Shown: positions 10,327 to 17,812 of the stretch, one piece after another
How the letters are laid out: each line of letters opens with the position of its first letter
Position numbering within the stretch: the stretch's first letter is position 1
Assembly (NCBI GenBank): GCA_017481945.1
Contig: JAFUOJ010000007.1
Coordinates: forward strand, 1-50,277
DNA length: 50,277 bases
Direction of reading: 5' to 3'
Source: Parabacteroides sp.
GTDB lineage: Bacteria > Bacteroidota > Bacteroidia > Bacteroidales > Tannerellaceae
Made by a program: the position numbers and the translations under genes
The notes under the pieces: model-generated
What the model saw: the letters and a program-made list of their open reading frames with translations, nothing else
Told to the model about the DNA's origin: nothing
Databases searched by the model: none

Positions 10327-10413
10327 ATCACACTTCTTTTTTAAATTAGTTAATAATCAGTTATTTATCTCTTGTTTCCTGTGTTCATTTAATTTCTTGT
10401 TAAGGACTCGTCC

Positions 10414-10501
10414 GACATCTGCCCGAGATGTCTCAAGAGGTCTGCCCGAGATCTCTTCGGAGATCTGCTCGAGATATCTGGAGACATCTGCCCGAGGTGT
10501 C
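10414..10501. repeat. Array of four 23-bp palindromic repeats upstream of the fimbrillin gene
   Basis: Four units start exactly 23 bp apart (10414, 10437, 10460, 10483). Each has 7-bp arms around a GCCCG (once GCTCG) centre: GACATCT/AGATGTC, GAGGTCT/AGATCTC, GAGATCT/AGATATC and GACATCT/AGGTGTC. Arm sequences differ between units, but pairing is kept, with G-T changes that are wobbles on the plus strand. The outermost arms also pair with each other (TCCGACATCT with AGGTGTCGGA). The array begins 12 bp after the stop codon of the OmpA-like gene and ends 88 bp before the fimbrillin start. It could be an operator array, an RNA processing element or an attenuator. Confidence 0.85.
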
Positions 10502-10512
10502 GGAGCACCTTA

Positions 10513-11949
10513 TTATCTTACAGTTTCTAACTGCTTCAGATTGTCTTCTGCCTGAGCTGCTACACTTGTTTTTCTCAAGCTCTCTAACTTCGCTTTTGCT
10601 TCGTCAGTTTTGCCTTCCAACATCAGAATGTCAGCCTCTGCCAAATCACGTTCAGGAGATGCCGGTACTTTCGTCAAGTAGCGACGAGCAGCTTCGATAC
10701 GTTTTATAGAGATGGCATTCATGGCTGCATTAAGGTTAGATACCGGATCATCCGGATACATACGAACGGCGATTTCAAACACTTCGTTGAAACGTTCGCT
10801 TCCCGGTTCGTAAGTCTGGGCAACCTGGAACATCTCGTTCAGACTCAACTGTTTCGGATCGGTATAGATCAACTCTTTCGCTTCATCTACCGTGAAATTA
10901 CGGATGGTATACTTCACGACATAGTCTGAATGACGAAGAGCAGGATAAATATCTCGAAGAATAGTTGGGTAAGAAGACAAGTTTTTCAACTTACGTTCGC
11001 GAGCATCCCAATCTTTCGGTTCGTCAGCATGAATGATTTCCAGAATCTGATCCTTATCCGGCAGTGTCGAAGCTTCAACGCGTTTCGTTAAACCAATCCA
11101 GTTTTCCGGTTCAAAATCAACCGTAAAACGGGCATCTTTAAAGTCATATAAACTTTCAACATAATTGCGTAAAGCCTTTGCACGATTTTCTGCTAAATAG
11201 GCATTGTTTGAATAAGTACCTTCCGGAGAAGCCCAACCTTTGATATAGACTTCCGTAATCGTTGCATACTGGTCGTTTCGTACAGATTCAACTGTTTCAC
11301 GAATCTTACCAAGTTCAACCGGGTTATTACGATATTCCGGATAGATCACAATCTTGTTCACCGGGAAATCTAAGAAAGCACTCCCCTCTTTAGCACGAGC
11401 TTTTACCTCTTCTACCGGTGGAGTGACAAATGCCAACGCAGGCTTCAACGGTTCCGGCTTTGCCAAGTTCACCGCAAAAAGGTTGGATTTGTCATTCTGA
11501 AGGGTTTCCCAGCCACAACCACAAAGGTCTGTGACCAAAGAGACTTCCGATTGTGCCATCCACTGGCGGAAAGGAACAGCGGTATGATAATCAAAGTGTT
11601 GTTCCTTCTTATTATATCGACGAATCGCAAAAACGTTACTATCTTGAGAGTCCCTTTGAGAACGTTCATACTGGATGTGTCGTTCACGTCCATTAATAAT
11701 CAGAGCCGGAAGGGCGCAAATACTGTCTCCCTGTTCAATCAACGGAGTACAAACTACGCTACGATTGGCGGGGACTTGAATCTGGCTGATGTCAATGGTC
11801 ATATTGATGACCAATTCGTCTCCGGCACGTTCTACCAACTTTTCTTTGACAAGGATCTGTCCGTCCTGCAAAGTCTGGGCCTGCAACATCCCTCCACAAA
11901 GTAGAGCGAAAGCAAGTGCAAAAGGTTTCATGAGTGTATAATACTTCAT
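10513..11949 (-). CDS. DUF3868 / OmpA-like fimbria-associated protein
   Basis: With the ATG at 11949 the product is 478 aa. That start is preferred over an ATG 18 bp upstream because GGAGGAAACGAAG lies directly in front of it and the signal peptide (MKYYTLMKPFALAFALLCGG, then MLQAQ) then begins normally. The upstream ATG abuts the stop of the preceding gene (TAAATG). The N-terminal half matches the DUF3868 pattern found next to Bacteroidales fimbrial genes. The middle carries an OmpA-C-like peptidoglycan-binding segment (VYIKGWASPEGTYSNNAYLAENRAKAL, given here only to identify it). The C-terminal region (FEIAVRMYPDDPVSNLNAAMNA, then LEGKTDEAKAKLESL) resembles TPR helices. It may tether the fimbrial assembly apparatus to the cell wall; that role is inferred. 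Confidence 0.82.
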   Translation of the reverse strand: MKYYTLMKPFALAFALLCGGMLQAQTLQDGQILVKEKLVERAGDELVINMTIDISQIQVPANRSVVCTPLIEQGDSICALPALIINGRERHIQYERSQRDSQDSNVFAIRRYNKKEQHFDYHTAVPFRQWMAQSEVSLVTDLCGCGWETLQNDKSNLFAVNLAKPEPLKPALAFVTPPVEEVKARAKEGSAFLDFPVNKIVIYPEYRNNPVELGKIRETVESVRNDQYATITEVYIKGWASPEGTYSNNAYLAENRAKALRNYVESLYDFKDARFTVDFEPENWIGLTKRVEASTLPDKDQILEIIHADEPKDWDARERKLKNLSSYPTILRDIYPALRHSDYVVKYTIRNFTVDEAKELIYTDPKQLSLNEMFQVAQTYEPGSERFNEVFEIAVRMYPDDPVSNLNAAMNAISIKRIEAARRYLTKVPASPERDLAEADILMLEGKTDEAKAKLESLRKTSVAAQAEDNLKQLETVR

Positions 11950-11967
11950 CTTCGTTTCCTCCAGCAT

Positions 11968-12567
11968 TTAGAATTGATAAATCAGATTAATTGCAGCCTG
12001 TGTCGGGCCGAAATAGTGTTTCTTGACCGTTCCCTGCTTCCGTCCGCAGTTGGTACAAGGATACTTGTCAGATTCTAAATAGAGATACCCTACACCAACG
12101 GTCGCTTCCAAGTTCCAATGTTTAGAAAGTAACCAAGAATACCCGTAACTGACACCAACACCGGTTCCCCAACCTTCATGGCGTTCACCTTCCGTACCCA
12201 ACCACTTAATATCAGCTATATTATATAATAGGTAAGGAACGTGTACCCCCACAAAGTGACGGTTAAACGTTTCACAGAACCAGTAGCGCAATTCCGGATG
12301 AATGCGTAGGTGCTTCAATGACTTATCGTAGCTTCCGTCGTCATTCTTTCCATCGAAAGGATTCAGACCCGCTTCGATGTCCAAACTCCAGTGACGCGCC
12401 AAGCGAAACTCTGCCCCCAAATTCATCGATACCGTAGCCCAATAAGGAAGATTGGTCTTAATTCCAACTACAGAACCTTTGTATTCGGTCAGTTTCTCCT
12501 GCCCATAAAATGACAGGGGAATCACAAACAGGAACATCAAGAAAATCAGCTTTCTCATCATACTCAT
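11968..12567 (-). CDS. DUF3575 outer-membrane beta-barrel protein
   Basis: This 199-aa protein has a cleavable signal peptide (MRKLIFLMFLFVIPLSFYGQ). Alternating beta strands end in LIYQF, with the C-terminal aromatic residue typical of outer-membrane barrels. GIKTNLPYWATVSMNLGAE, WSLDIEAGLNPF and HPELRYWFCE are the hallmarks of the DUF3575 family. It sits between the HTH-repeat gene and the DUF3868/OmpA-like gene, 31 bp and 0 bp away, so the three are probably cotranscribed. DUF3575 genes commonly accompany DUF3868 in Bacteroidales fimbrial loci. Their biochemical role is not known; assembly or surface presentation of the fibre is a guess from context. Confidence 0.82.
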   Translation of the reverse strand: MSMMRKLIFLMFLFVIPLSFYGQEKLTEYKGSVVGIKTNLPYWATVSMNLGAEFRLARHWSLDIEAGLNPFDGKNDDGSYDKSLKHLRIHPELRYWFCETFNRHFVGVHVPYLLYNIADIKWLGTEGERHEGWGTGVGVSYGYSWLLSKHWNLEATVGVGYLYLESDKYPCTNCGRKQGTVKKHYFGPTQAAINLIYQF

Positions 12568-12598
12568 TTGTTTTAGTCTGTTAGTTTATGTTCATTTT

Positions 12599-13885
12599 CT
12601 ATTTTAAATTCTCATTTTGTGCCTTCAAAAGCGCTTCATGCTTTTGCTTTGCTTCCGGATAGTTTCGACGTACATATCCACCCAAACTATTATACACCAA
12701 ACCAAGGCGTTGAGCTATCATTTTCAGCGGTTCAGGAGTACTCGCATAAAGACGAACAGCTTCCGCATACTTATCTTCACTTTGGCAGGCTACAATTTTT
12801 CCATTAGCAGCTCTCTTTCGTCCTAATCCAGCGACTAATTCCGGTTCATGCGTACGGAGGTAACGACGAAAATTATCAGCGTCCACACCAAACTGAATAG
12901 CCACCTGATTTACCGGACGTGGATTTACCTTAAGACTTTCAATAGCAGCAGCATATTTTCCCGCAGTGGATTTAAGGAAGCGCTTTGTATGTGTCAAGTC
13001 TGTACCACAACCGTCTTCATACTGCGCCGGAGTTCCTCCTCTCCGTTGTAACATCAGATCTCGATTCCAGCGACGGAGATAATTCCTAAAACCTCCCTTG
13101 GAAACACCTGTCTGCTCTGCTATTGCGACAATGGTTAAACTTGTATTCCGATAAAGCTCTAAGGCCTCTTTATATTTTTCTTTTGTTTCTTCCATCGGTT
13201 CGCAGAGACGGCTACATCCACACATCTCCCCTCTCCTGCGATGCCCTATCATTGCTTCCCGTTCATGAATCTTTTTCTCCCACACATCTTTATGATAGAA
13301 ACGAAGATGTTGACTCAGTCCTCCTAAGGAGACATTGCATTCTTCTGCTATCTGTGGTAGATTCTTAGACGTTGTACGGATCAATTCAACTGCCTGGGCA
13401 TAAACTTCTTTACAATCCCGACGAACACCTCGGGAGACATTATCTTGGATTCCCAAACGTTTGCGTAATTTCTCACGCCATTCGAGAATTTCAGGATAAT
13501 GCAGTTTCAACTGATTACCTAAAGCTGTTCCATCCAAATGGAATAAACGGGCAACCTGAGAAACATTATATTGAATATAATTACTATCATTACAGGCTTG
13601 AATAGCCTCTTTATACTTCTGATGAGCGACAAAGGTCTGCCCTCTTTTATCTCTTAACTTTACTGTATTTGTTTCTATTCCATCGGTCAATAAGCCGTTT
13701 CGCTTCAAAATCAAGTCTCGATAATGGCGTTTCAAATAGGCACGAAAACCGGTTAGGCTAACATGACACTGTTCGGCGATTTGCTTACAGGGCATGTCCG
13801 TCGTCGCATAAAGAGTTACTGTGCCTTCATACTTAGAAGTTAGTGCTGTAGCCTTTTGTTGTTTTTCTGTGTTCTTATTCTCCAT
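12599..13885 (-). CDS. DNA-binding protein with six tandem helix-turn-helix-like repeats
   Basis: This 428-aa cytoplasmic protein is built from six diverged copies of one module (about residues 18-62, 90-133, 160-203, 237-281, 309-352 and 371-413; period 62-76). Each opens with KY-x2-A-x2-LY, continues with a helix-turn-helix core of the form IAEQxxVSxGGF, and ends with R-Y/H-x-R-x-L. Copies 1, 3 and 4 are closest to each other; copy 2 is the most degenerate. A Cys cluster (CGCSRLC) lies at 222-228 between copies 3 and 4. It is strongly basic. The start is 25 bp from the left inverted repeat of the putative switch, so it would be the first gene controlled by inversion and is a candidate regulator of the fimbrial genes downstream. 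No named family is claimed. Confidence 0.72.
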   Translation of the reverse strand: MENKNTEKQQKATALTSKYEGTVTLYATTDMPCKQIAEQCHVSLTGFRAYLKRHYRDLILKRNGLLTDGIETNTVKLRDKRGQTFVAHQKYKEAIQACNDSNYIQYNVSQVARLFHLDGTALGNQLKLHYPEILEWREKLRKRLGIQDNVSRGVRRDCKEVYAQAVELIRTTSKNLPQIAEECNVSLGGLSQHLRFYHKDVWEKKIHEREAMIGHRRRGEMCGCSRLCEPMEETKEKYKEALELYRNTSLTIVAIAEQTGVSKGGFRNYLRRWNRDLMLQRRGGTPAQYEDGCGTDLTHTKRFLKSTAGKYAAAIESLKVNPRPVNQVAIQFGVDADNFRRYLRTHEPELVAGLGRKRAANGKIVACQSEDKYAEAVRLYASTPEPLKMIAQRLGLVYNSLGGYVRRNYPEAKQKHEALLKAQNENLK

Positions 13886-13909
13886 TGCCTACATAACACT
13901 TGGAATAAA

Positions 13910-13928
13910 ACTTATTTATGAAATAAGG
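13910..13928 (+). repeat. Left inverted repeat of putative invertible switch (IR-L)
   Basis: ACTTATTTATGAAATAAGG is the exact reverse complement of the 19 bp at 14336-14354. The site itself is a 7-bp palindrome (CTTATTT/AAATAAG) around an asymmetric 3-bp centre, ATG here and CAT in the other copies. This is the form expected of a tyrosine-recombinase core site whose orientation is set by the spacer. Confidence 0.85.
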
Positions 13929-14103
13929 GGATAGCATTATAACATGCTTGTTATTACATAATTACCTGCAATACACAAAGCAGTATAAGAAAATACGTCC
14001 TTTTTCAAACACAAAGAAAGTATAAAAATATTTAGGAATCAACTTTTTTTGTTATAAAATTGAAGATGTTATCTTAAAAAGAGAACACCTCCCAGAAAAC
14101 TTA

Positions 14104-14133
14104 TTGTATAAAATTAAGAGTTTAGCATATTTG
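14104..14133 (+). promoter_or_regulatory. Candidate promoter inside the invertible segment, facing away from fimbrial genes
   Basis: TTG at 14104-14106 and CATATTTG at 14126-14133 are separated by 19 bp. This matches the Bacteroidetes -33/-7 pattern (TTG, 19-21 bp, TAnnTTTG) with one mismatch. It reads rightward, toward the 3' end of the recombinase gene. Inverting the segment would aim it at the HTH-repeat gene. No better match was seen on the opposite strand of the segment. Confidence 0.5.
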
Positions 14134-14335
14134 TTTTATAATCTCTCTTTTTTAGTACATACCTCGTTAACGCTTGTTCTCTCTTTAACATTCTATTATA
14201 AATCATAAGTGGTTTTTCTCCTCTTTTGTCTGAACAATAAAAAGTCTCCAAACGGCTTTTATAAGTGATTTAATAGATAGATTTAGGCAAATCACTCTAA
14301 TATTTCTCCACAGTATCCCCCTTAATAGCTTGTAT

Positions 14336-14354
14336 CCTTATTTCATAAATAAGT
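14336..14354 (-). repeat. Right inverted repeat of putative invertible switch (IR-R)
   Basis: CCTTATTTCATAAATAAGT is the exact inverted partner of 13910-13928, with the spacer CAT instead of ATG. Flanking bases diverge at once on the inner side and after one base on the outer side, so the repeat length is 19 bp. Confidence 0.85.
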
Positions 14355-14360
14355 GTTTCT

Positions 14361-14378
14361 CTTATTTCATAAATAAGG
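14361..14378 (-). repeat. Third copy of the recombination-site sequence, overlapping the recombinase 3' end
   Basis: CTTATTTCATAAATAAGG repeats the 17-bp core of IR-R in the same orientation, 24 bp further right. It overlaps the last four codons of the recombinase gene, including the stop (TGA is formed from the site's spacer and next base). It could be an alternative crossover site or an accessory recombinase-binding site. Confidence 0.8.
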
Positions 14379-15338
14379 TTTAGAACTCTTCCACTTTTTA
14401 GCTAATAAACAATCAATTACACCTGAAACCTTTTGGTTAGCCCGTACCAATTCAGAAATATCCAATTCACTTAAATAACAACGAGTCGTTTTTTCAGAGG
14501 TATGTCCCAATGCCTGACTGATAACCGCAACGGGAATATCGTGTTGCAAAGCGACAGAAGCCCAACTATGTCGTAAAACGTAGGAGGTAAATTTCTGAGA
14601 AAGGTGCAGCTTATTACCAATTTCTTTCAGACACCTATTATGAGAGGCTAAACAACCTTTATACTGTTTATAGTTGGGGGGCTCTGTAGGTAGAATGGGA
14701 AACAGATAGATACGTTTCCTATCAGTCGGTGCATATTTATGAATGAGTTGCCACATACCAGTCGTTATTTCCAATCGAATCAGTGTACCGGTTTTATGTC
14801 TATGATATACTAATTCGTTGTTATGGATATTTCGAGTTGTTAAATAGGCCATATCCACAAAGGGCATTCCGCAGGCTAAGAAGCTAAAAAGACAAAGATC
14901 TAGAGCTAATTCCTCTTTAAAACTACCCACCCTGAAAGTTGCCATCTTCTGAATGGCCGCTATTGGTATGGATCGTTTTGCTGTTACAGCCCTCCGTAAC
15001 TTCAGATTCTTAAAAGGGTATTGAGAACTACATAATAGCTCATCCTGACAAGCAGCATTGTAAATAGCTCGCAAATTACTTAAATAGGTATTAATACTAT
15101 TGGTCGCCAACTTACGGTTCTGCAAATAGGTCACAAAATCGGCCACCAATGTCCGACTTAAATCGCGAATACAGAAACGAGGGTTCCCGACAAATTTCAA
15201 GAAATGGCTGATGGTTACTTGATAAAGTTCTGCCGTACTGGCTTTTCCTAACTGTTGTTTGAGCTGGATTCGTTGTTGGGTGTACTCCCAAAGTGACAAG
15301 GAAGTATACTTTCTTTTGTACTTTTGTTTCATATACAT
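14367..15338 (-). CDS. Tyrosine recombinase, probable invertase of the fimbrial switch
   Basis: This 323-aa protein has the two-domain layout of Bacteroidetes tyrosine recombinases: an N-terminal SAM-like core-binding domain (about 30-115) and a catalytic domain. Visible catalytic elements are the beta-hairpin Lys (HRHKTG, near 180), Arg256 in YVLRHSWAS, the His of LGHTSEKT and the nucleophile Tyr288 in RCYLSEL. The usual first catalytic Arg (normally R-G-M-x-F-x-D) is replaced by Cys156 in LACGMPFVDMAYL. The gene ends inside a copy of the repeat that bounds the switch and reads toward it. That context supports a DNA invertase rather than a mobile-element integrase, and no transposon genes are nearby. 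MKQK at 15332 is an alternative start. Confidence 0.82.
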   Translation of the reverse strand: MYMKQKYKRKYTSLSLWEYTQQRIQLKQQLGKASTAELYQVTISHFLKFVGNPRFCIRDLSRTLVADFVTYLQNRKLATNSINTYLSNLRAIYNAACQDELLCSSQYPFKNLKLRRAVTAKRSIPIAAIQKMATFRVGSFKEELALDLCLFSFLACGMPFVDMAYLTTRNIHNNELVYHRHKTGTLIRLEITTGMWQLIHKYAPTDRKRIYLFPILPTEPPNYKQYKGCLASHNRCLKEIGNKLHLSQKFTSYVLRHSWASVALQHDIPVAVISQALGHTSEKTTRCYLSELDISELVRANQKVSGVIDCLLAKKWKSSKPYL

Positions 15339-15395
15339 GTTTTCTTTTTATCATTCTGAATAAAAAAATACAAGTATATAAAGAAATTAACCTAC

Positions 15396-15430
15396 AAAAA
15401 AAGGAGCTGCCCAAAAACTTGGATAGCCCC
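15396..15430 (-). terminator. Rho-independent terminator of the small lipoprotein gene
   Basis: On the minus strand GGGGCTATCCAA pairs with TTGGGCAGCTCC (one mismatch and G-U pairs) around a short loop, followed directly by seven T. It lies 25 bp after the lipoprotein stop codon and separates that gene from the recombinase gene. Confidence 0.8.
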
Positions 15431-15454
15431 GTCTTTCTACTAAGTTGCCGAATA

Positions 15455-15700
15455 TTATTCAGCAGGAGTTGCTACAGCTTCAGTTGCAGGTGTAGCAGCA
15501 ACGGTAGTGTCACTTGAAGCAACAGTTGTTGAATCATTGTTTACTTCTACAGCTTCTTCTACTGTAGGAACAACTTCTTCTACTGCTACTTCTGTTTCTG
15601 CACTTTCCACATTTTCAACAGATTTGTTACCACAAGAGGTAAATGATACTGCTGCCATCACAGCAGCGAATGCTACAAACTTTTTCATTTTGTTTTTCAA
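15455..15700 (-). CDS. Small acidic repeat-rich lipoprotein
   Basis: This 81-aa lipoprotein has a signal peptide ending in a lipobox (VSFTSC, then GNKS). After the cysteine almost every residue is Glu, Val, Thr, Ala, Ser or Pro, in loosely repeated EVAVEEVVPTVEEAVEV and TTVAATPATEAVA segments, so the mature part is probably disordered and strongly acidic. It has its own promoter and terminator. Similar small Thr/Glu/Ala-rich lipoproteins are common in Bacteroidetes, and none of known function is recognised here. MKKFVAF at 15688 is an equally plausible start. Confidence 0.7.
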   Translation of the reverse strand: MKNKMKKFVAFAAVMAAVSFTSCGNKSVENVESAETEVAVEEVVPTVEEAVEVNNDSTTVASSDTTVAATPATEAVATPAE

Positions 15701-15738
15701 TTTAAATGGTCTATAATATCTTTTGCCTTAAAACGCCG

Positions 15739-15746
15739 CAAATGTA
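15739..15746 (-). promoter_or_regulatory. -7 element of the small lipoprotein gene
   Basis: TACATTTG on the minus strand matches TAnnTTTG and lies 39 bp before the ATG. No good -33 TTG is seen at the usual spacing. Confidence 0.5.
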
Positions 15747-16008
15747 TATAATAATTAATTATGCTGTATAACATATTCAATATTTTTTCAAATCATTTTT
15801 CAATCACATCCCAACAAAGTGATTTACAGATTATTAAAAAATATCATTGTTTACCAACCCAAACAACAGCTATTCAAGCAATATACTTTCTTTTTATTTT
15901 ATCTAATATTTCTTCCTCCAAACATACAATGTAGACAAAAGCTAAAATTTCAATATTATTCTCACACACTTATCATATTGTATAAATACATCCACATTCT
16001 CTTTCTCT
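15747..16008. other. AT-rich intergenic stretch without a recognised gene
   Basis: About 260 bp of very AT-rich sequence lies between the lipoprotein promoter and the terminator of the acyl-CoA ligase gene. Short open frames here lack a convincing start region or protein-like composition. No RNA gene or repeat was recognised. Confidence 0.5.
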
Positions 16009-16052
16009 CAAAAAAATTCCCCAATAGCTTCGTTTGAAACTATTGGGGAATT
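16009..16052 (-). terminator. Terminator of the acyl-CoA ligase gene
   Basis: A perfect 13-bp stem (AATTCCCCAATAG / CTATTGGGGAATT, 16015-16027 and 16040-16052) has a 12-nt loop. It is followed on the minus strand by a T-rich run and begins 21 bp after the stop codon. Confidence 0.85.
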
Positions 16053-16072
16053 CCTCTCATATTCTATTATAA

Positions 16073-17737
16073 TTAATAATTACTATACAAATAGCGTTTG
16101 ATACTCTTCTTCGGAGTTTTTTCAAATTCTGTCGGATAGAGCTGTAATGAACTTACAGCTTCATAAGAAGCTAACAACTTATTCAGTTCAACACGGTTCT
16201 GCTCCATAATTACCGGAAGATCTTCATGGGAAATACCAGTATTGTCTACCGTATCATAGTCCGGATATACTAAACCGACCAATTTACCATTCTTCTCAAT
16301 GATAATACTTTCCATTACGAATGGCAGATTATTCAGTTTAGACTCTATCTCTTCCGGATAAATATTCTGACCGCTTGGTCCTAAAATCATTGTCTTACTG
16401 CGACCACGAATAAAGATATGATTATCCTTATCGATTGTTCCCAAGTCACCGGTACGTAACCAACCATCATCTGTAAAGACATTATTGGTAGCCTCTTCAT
16501 TCTTATAATAGCCTCTCATTACGTTTTCACCGCTAACCTGAATCTCACCTACCTTATTATAAGGATCTTCAGAATCAATTCGCACCTTCATAATACCTTT
16601 CAAGATCTGTCCACAAGAGCCCGGAACATATTCATAATGATGGTCATAACTAATTAGTGGACCACATTCAGTCATACCATACCCCACTGTAAACGGGAAC
16701 TTAATCTTATACAAGAAATCGATAACCTCATCATTCATAGCAGCACCTCCTACAATCACTTCGCGGAAACGTCCACCGAAGGCATCTACCAATTTCTTTC
16801 GGATTTGTGCATAGATACGAGAATCTAACAAAGGAATGTTCAAAGCTAACTTCATTGTCGTCTTACTCAACTGCGGAAGAATCATCTTCTTGTAAATCTT
16901 TTCAAGGATTAACGGTACAGTTAGAATCAGATTCGGTTTAACCTCTTCAAATGCCTTTAACAAGATCTTAGGAGAAGGAGTCTTTCCCAACAAATAGACA
17001 TGAACACCGAATGCCATCGGTACCAACAGGTTAAACGCACAACTATAAGCATGTGCCAACGGAAGGAAACATAATTCACGTTCACCACGGAATAACAAAT
17101 CTAATGTACGTGCGTACGTCACATTTCCCGCCAAGTTATTACCAGTCAACATGACCCCTTTGCTAAAGCCTGTCGTTCCAGATGTATAGTTTAGCTCAAC
17201 AATCTTATCATTATCCAACTCGGCATATTGAATATCTTCTTTACTGAAACCATTCGGATACTTCTCAGCCATCTTCTCATCCAACGAACGCATAATCTTC
17301 TGAATACATTCGCCGTCACGTTGATGCAAACAACGGAAGTCCTCTAAAGAGAAAACACCGCGAATGTCTTCAATCATATCTTCTTCCAAAGTCTCCCAAA
17401 TACGGTCACTGACAAAAAGGAAAACCGATTCAGAATGATTGATAATATGATGAACATCGTTCGGTCGGAAGTCTTGCAAAATAGGGACAACTATGGCTCC
17501 ATAAGTGATTGTCGCCATGTAGGCGATACACCAACGGGCACTGTCTTTTCCAATCAAAGCAATCTTATCACCGCGTCGAATCTGGCATTCATGGAACAGA
17601 ATATGAATACGAGCAATCTCTTTAGCGACATCAGCAAATGTAAAAGTATTGTTTTTACCGTAGTCCGTCAAAGAGGGCAACTCCCAGTTGCTCTTGAAGC
17701 TCTCTTCGTATATCTTAATAAAATTCTCTTGTATCAT
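16073..17737 (-). CDS. Long-chain acyl-CoA ligase (AMP-binding enzyme)
   Basis: This enzyme activates fatty acids to acyl-AMP and then acyl-CoA in the cytoplasm. The product from the ATG at 17737 is 554 aa and starts MIQENFIKIYEESF. A frame extending further upstream would cross the promoter described below, so its first 38 codons are not part of the gene. Motifs are the AMP-binding P-loop YTSGTTGFSKGV (about 190), the YGMTECGPLISY signature (near 350), WLRTGDLG with the conserved Asp, and the C-terminal KKSIKRYLY lysine region. The family is about 550-600 aa, so it is full length. It stands alone between its own promoter and terminator, divergent from a propeller lipoprotein. Confidence 0.88.
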   Translation of the reverse strand: MIQENFIKIYEESFKSNWELPSLTDYGKNNTFTFADVAKEIARIHILFHECQIRRGDKIALIGKDSARWCIAYMATITYGAIVVPILQDFRPNDVHHIINHSESVFLFVSDRIWETLEEDMIEDIRGVFSLEDFRCLHQRDGECIQKIMRSLDEKMAEKYPNGFSKEDIQYAELDNDKIVELNYTSGTTGFSKGVMLTGNNLAGNVTYARTLDLLFRGERELCFLPLAHAYSCAFNLLVPMAFGVHVYLLGKTPSPKILLKAFEEVKPNLILTVPLILEKIYKKMILPQLSKTTMKLALNIPLLDSRIYAQIRKKLVDAFGGRFREVIVGGAAMNDEVIDFLYKIKFPFTVGYGMTECGPLISYDHHYEYVPGSCGQILKGIMKVRIDSEDPYNKVGEIQVSGENVMRGYYKNEEATNNVFTDDGWLRTGDLGTIDKDNHIFIRGRSKTMILGPSGQNIYPEEIESKLNNLPFVMESIIIEKNGKLVGLVYPDYDTVDNTGISHEDLPVIMEQNRVELNKLLASYEAVSSLQLYPTEFEKTPKKSIKRYLYSNY

Positions 17738-17763
17738 ACCAACGCATTTTTTTAATTTGTGTG

Positions 17764-17794
17764 CAAAAGTACAGCTTATCAAGCAAATACACAA
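17764..17794 (-). promoter_or_regulatory. Promoter of the acyl-CoA ligase gene
   Basis: On the minus strand TTG (17792-17794), a 20-bp spacer and TACTTTTG (17764-17771) fit the Bacteroidetes -33/-7 consensus. The expected transcript start, near 17757, lies just upstream of the ATG at 17737 and decides that start. Confidence 0.75.
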
Positions 17795-17812
17795 TAAATA
17801 CTCAAAGTTTGC

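Larger units (their letters stand above)
13910..14354. other. Putative invertible DNA segment (phase-variation switch)
   Basis: A 407-bp AT-rich segment without a convincing gene lies between 19-bp perfect inverted repeats. A tyrosine recombinase gene is on one side and the first gene of the fimbrial cluster, starting 25 bp beyond the left repeat, is on the other. Invertible promoters flanked by short inverted repeats and flipped by a neighbouring tyrosine recombinase are an established way for Bacteroidales to vary surface structures. The best promoter match in the segment points rightward, away from the fimbrial genes. If it is the operon promoter, this orientation is OFF. Confidence 0.8.

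Noticed and set aside
10414-10501. CRISPR or a canonical rho-independent terminator
   Set aside because: The units are 23 bp with no real spacers, and no T-run follows on the transcribed strand.
14367-15338. Integrase of a conjugative transposon or genomic island
   Set aside because: No other mobile-element genes, no tRNA attachment site and no direct repeats were seen. The neighbouring inverted repeats and fimbrial genes fit a DNA invertase better.
15819-16037. Small plus-strand protein of about 72 codons
   Set aside because: The product is low-complexity and arises from AT-rich sequence overlapping a terminator. No promoter or family resemblance was seen.
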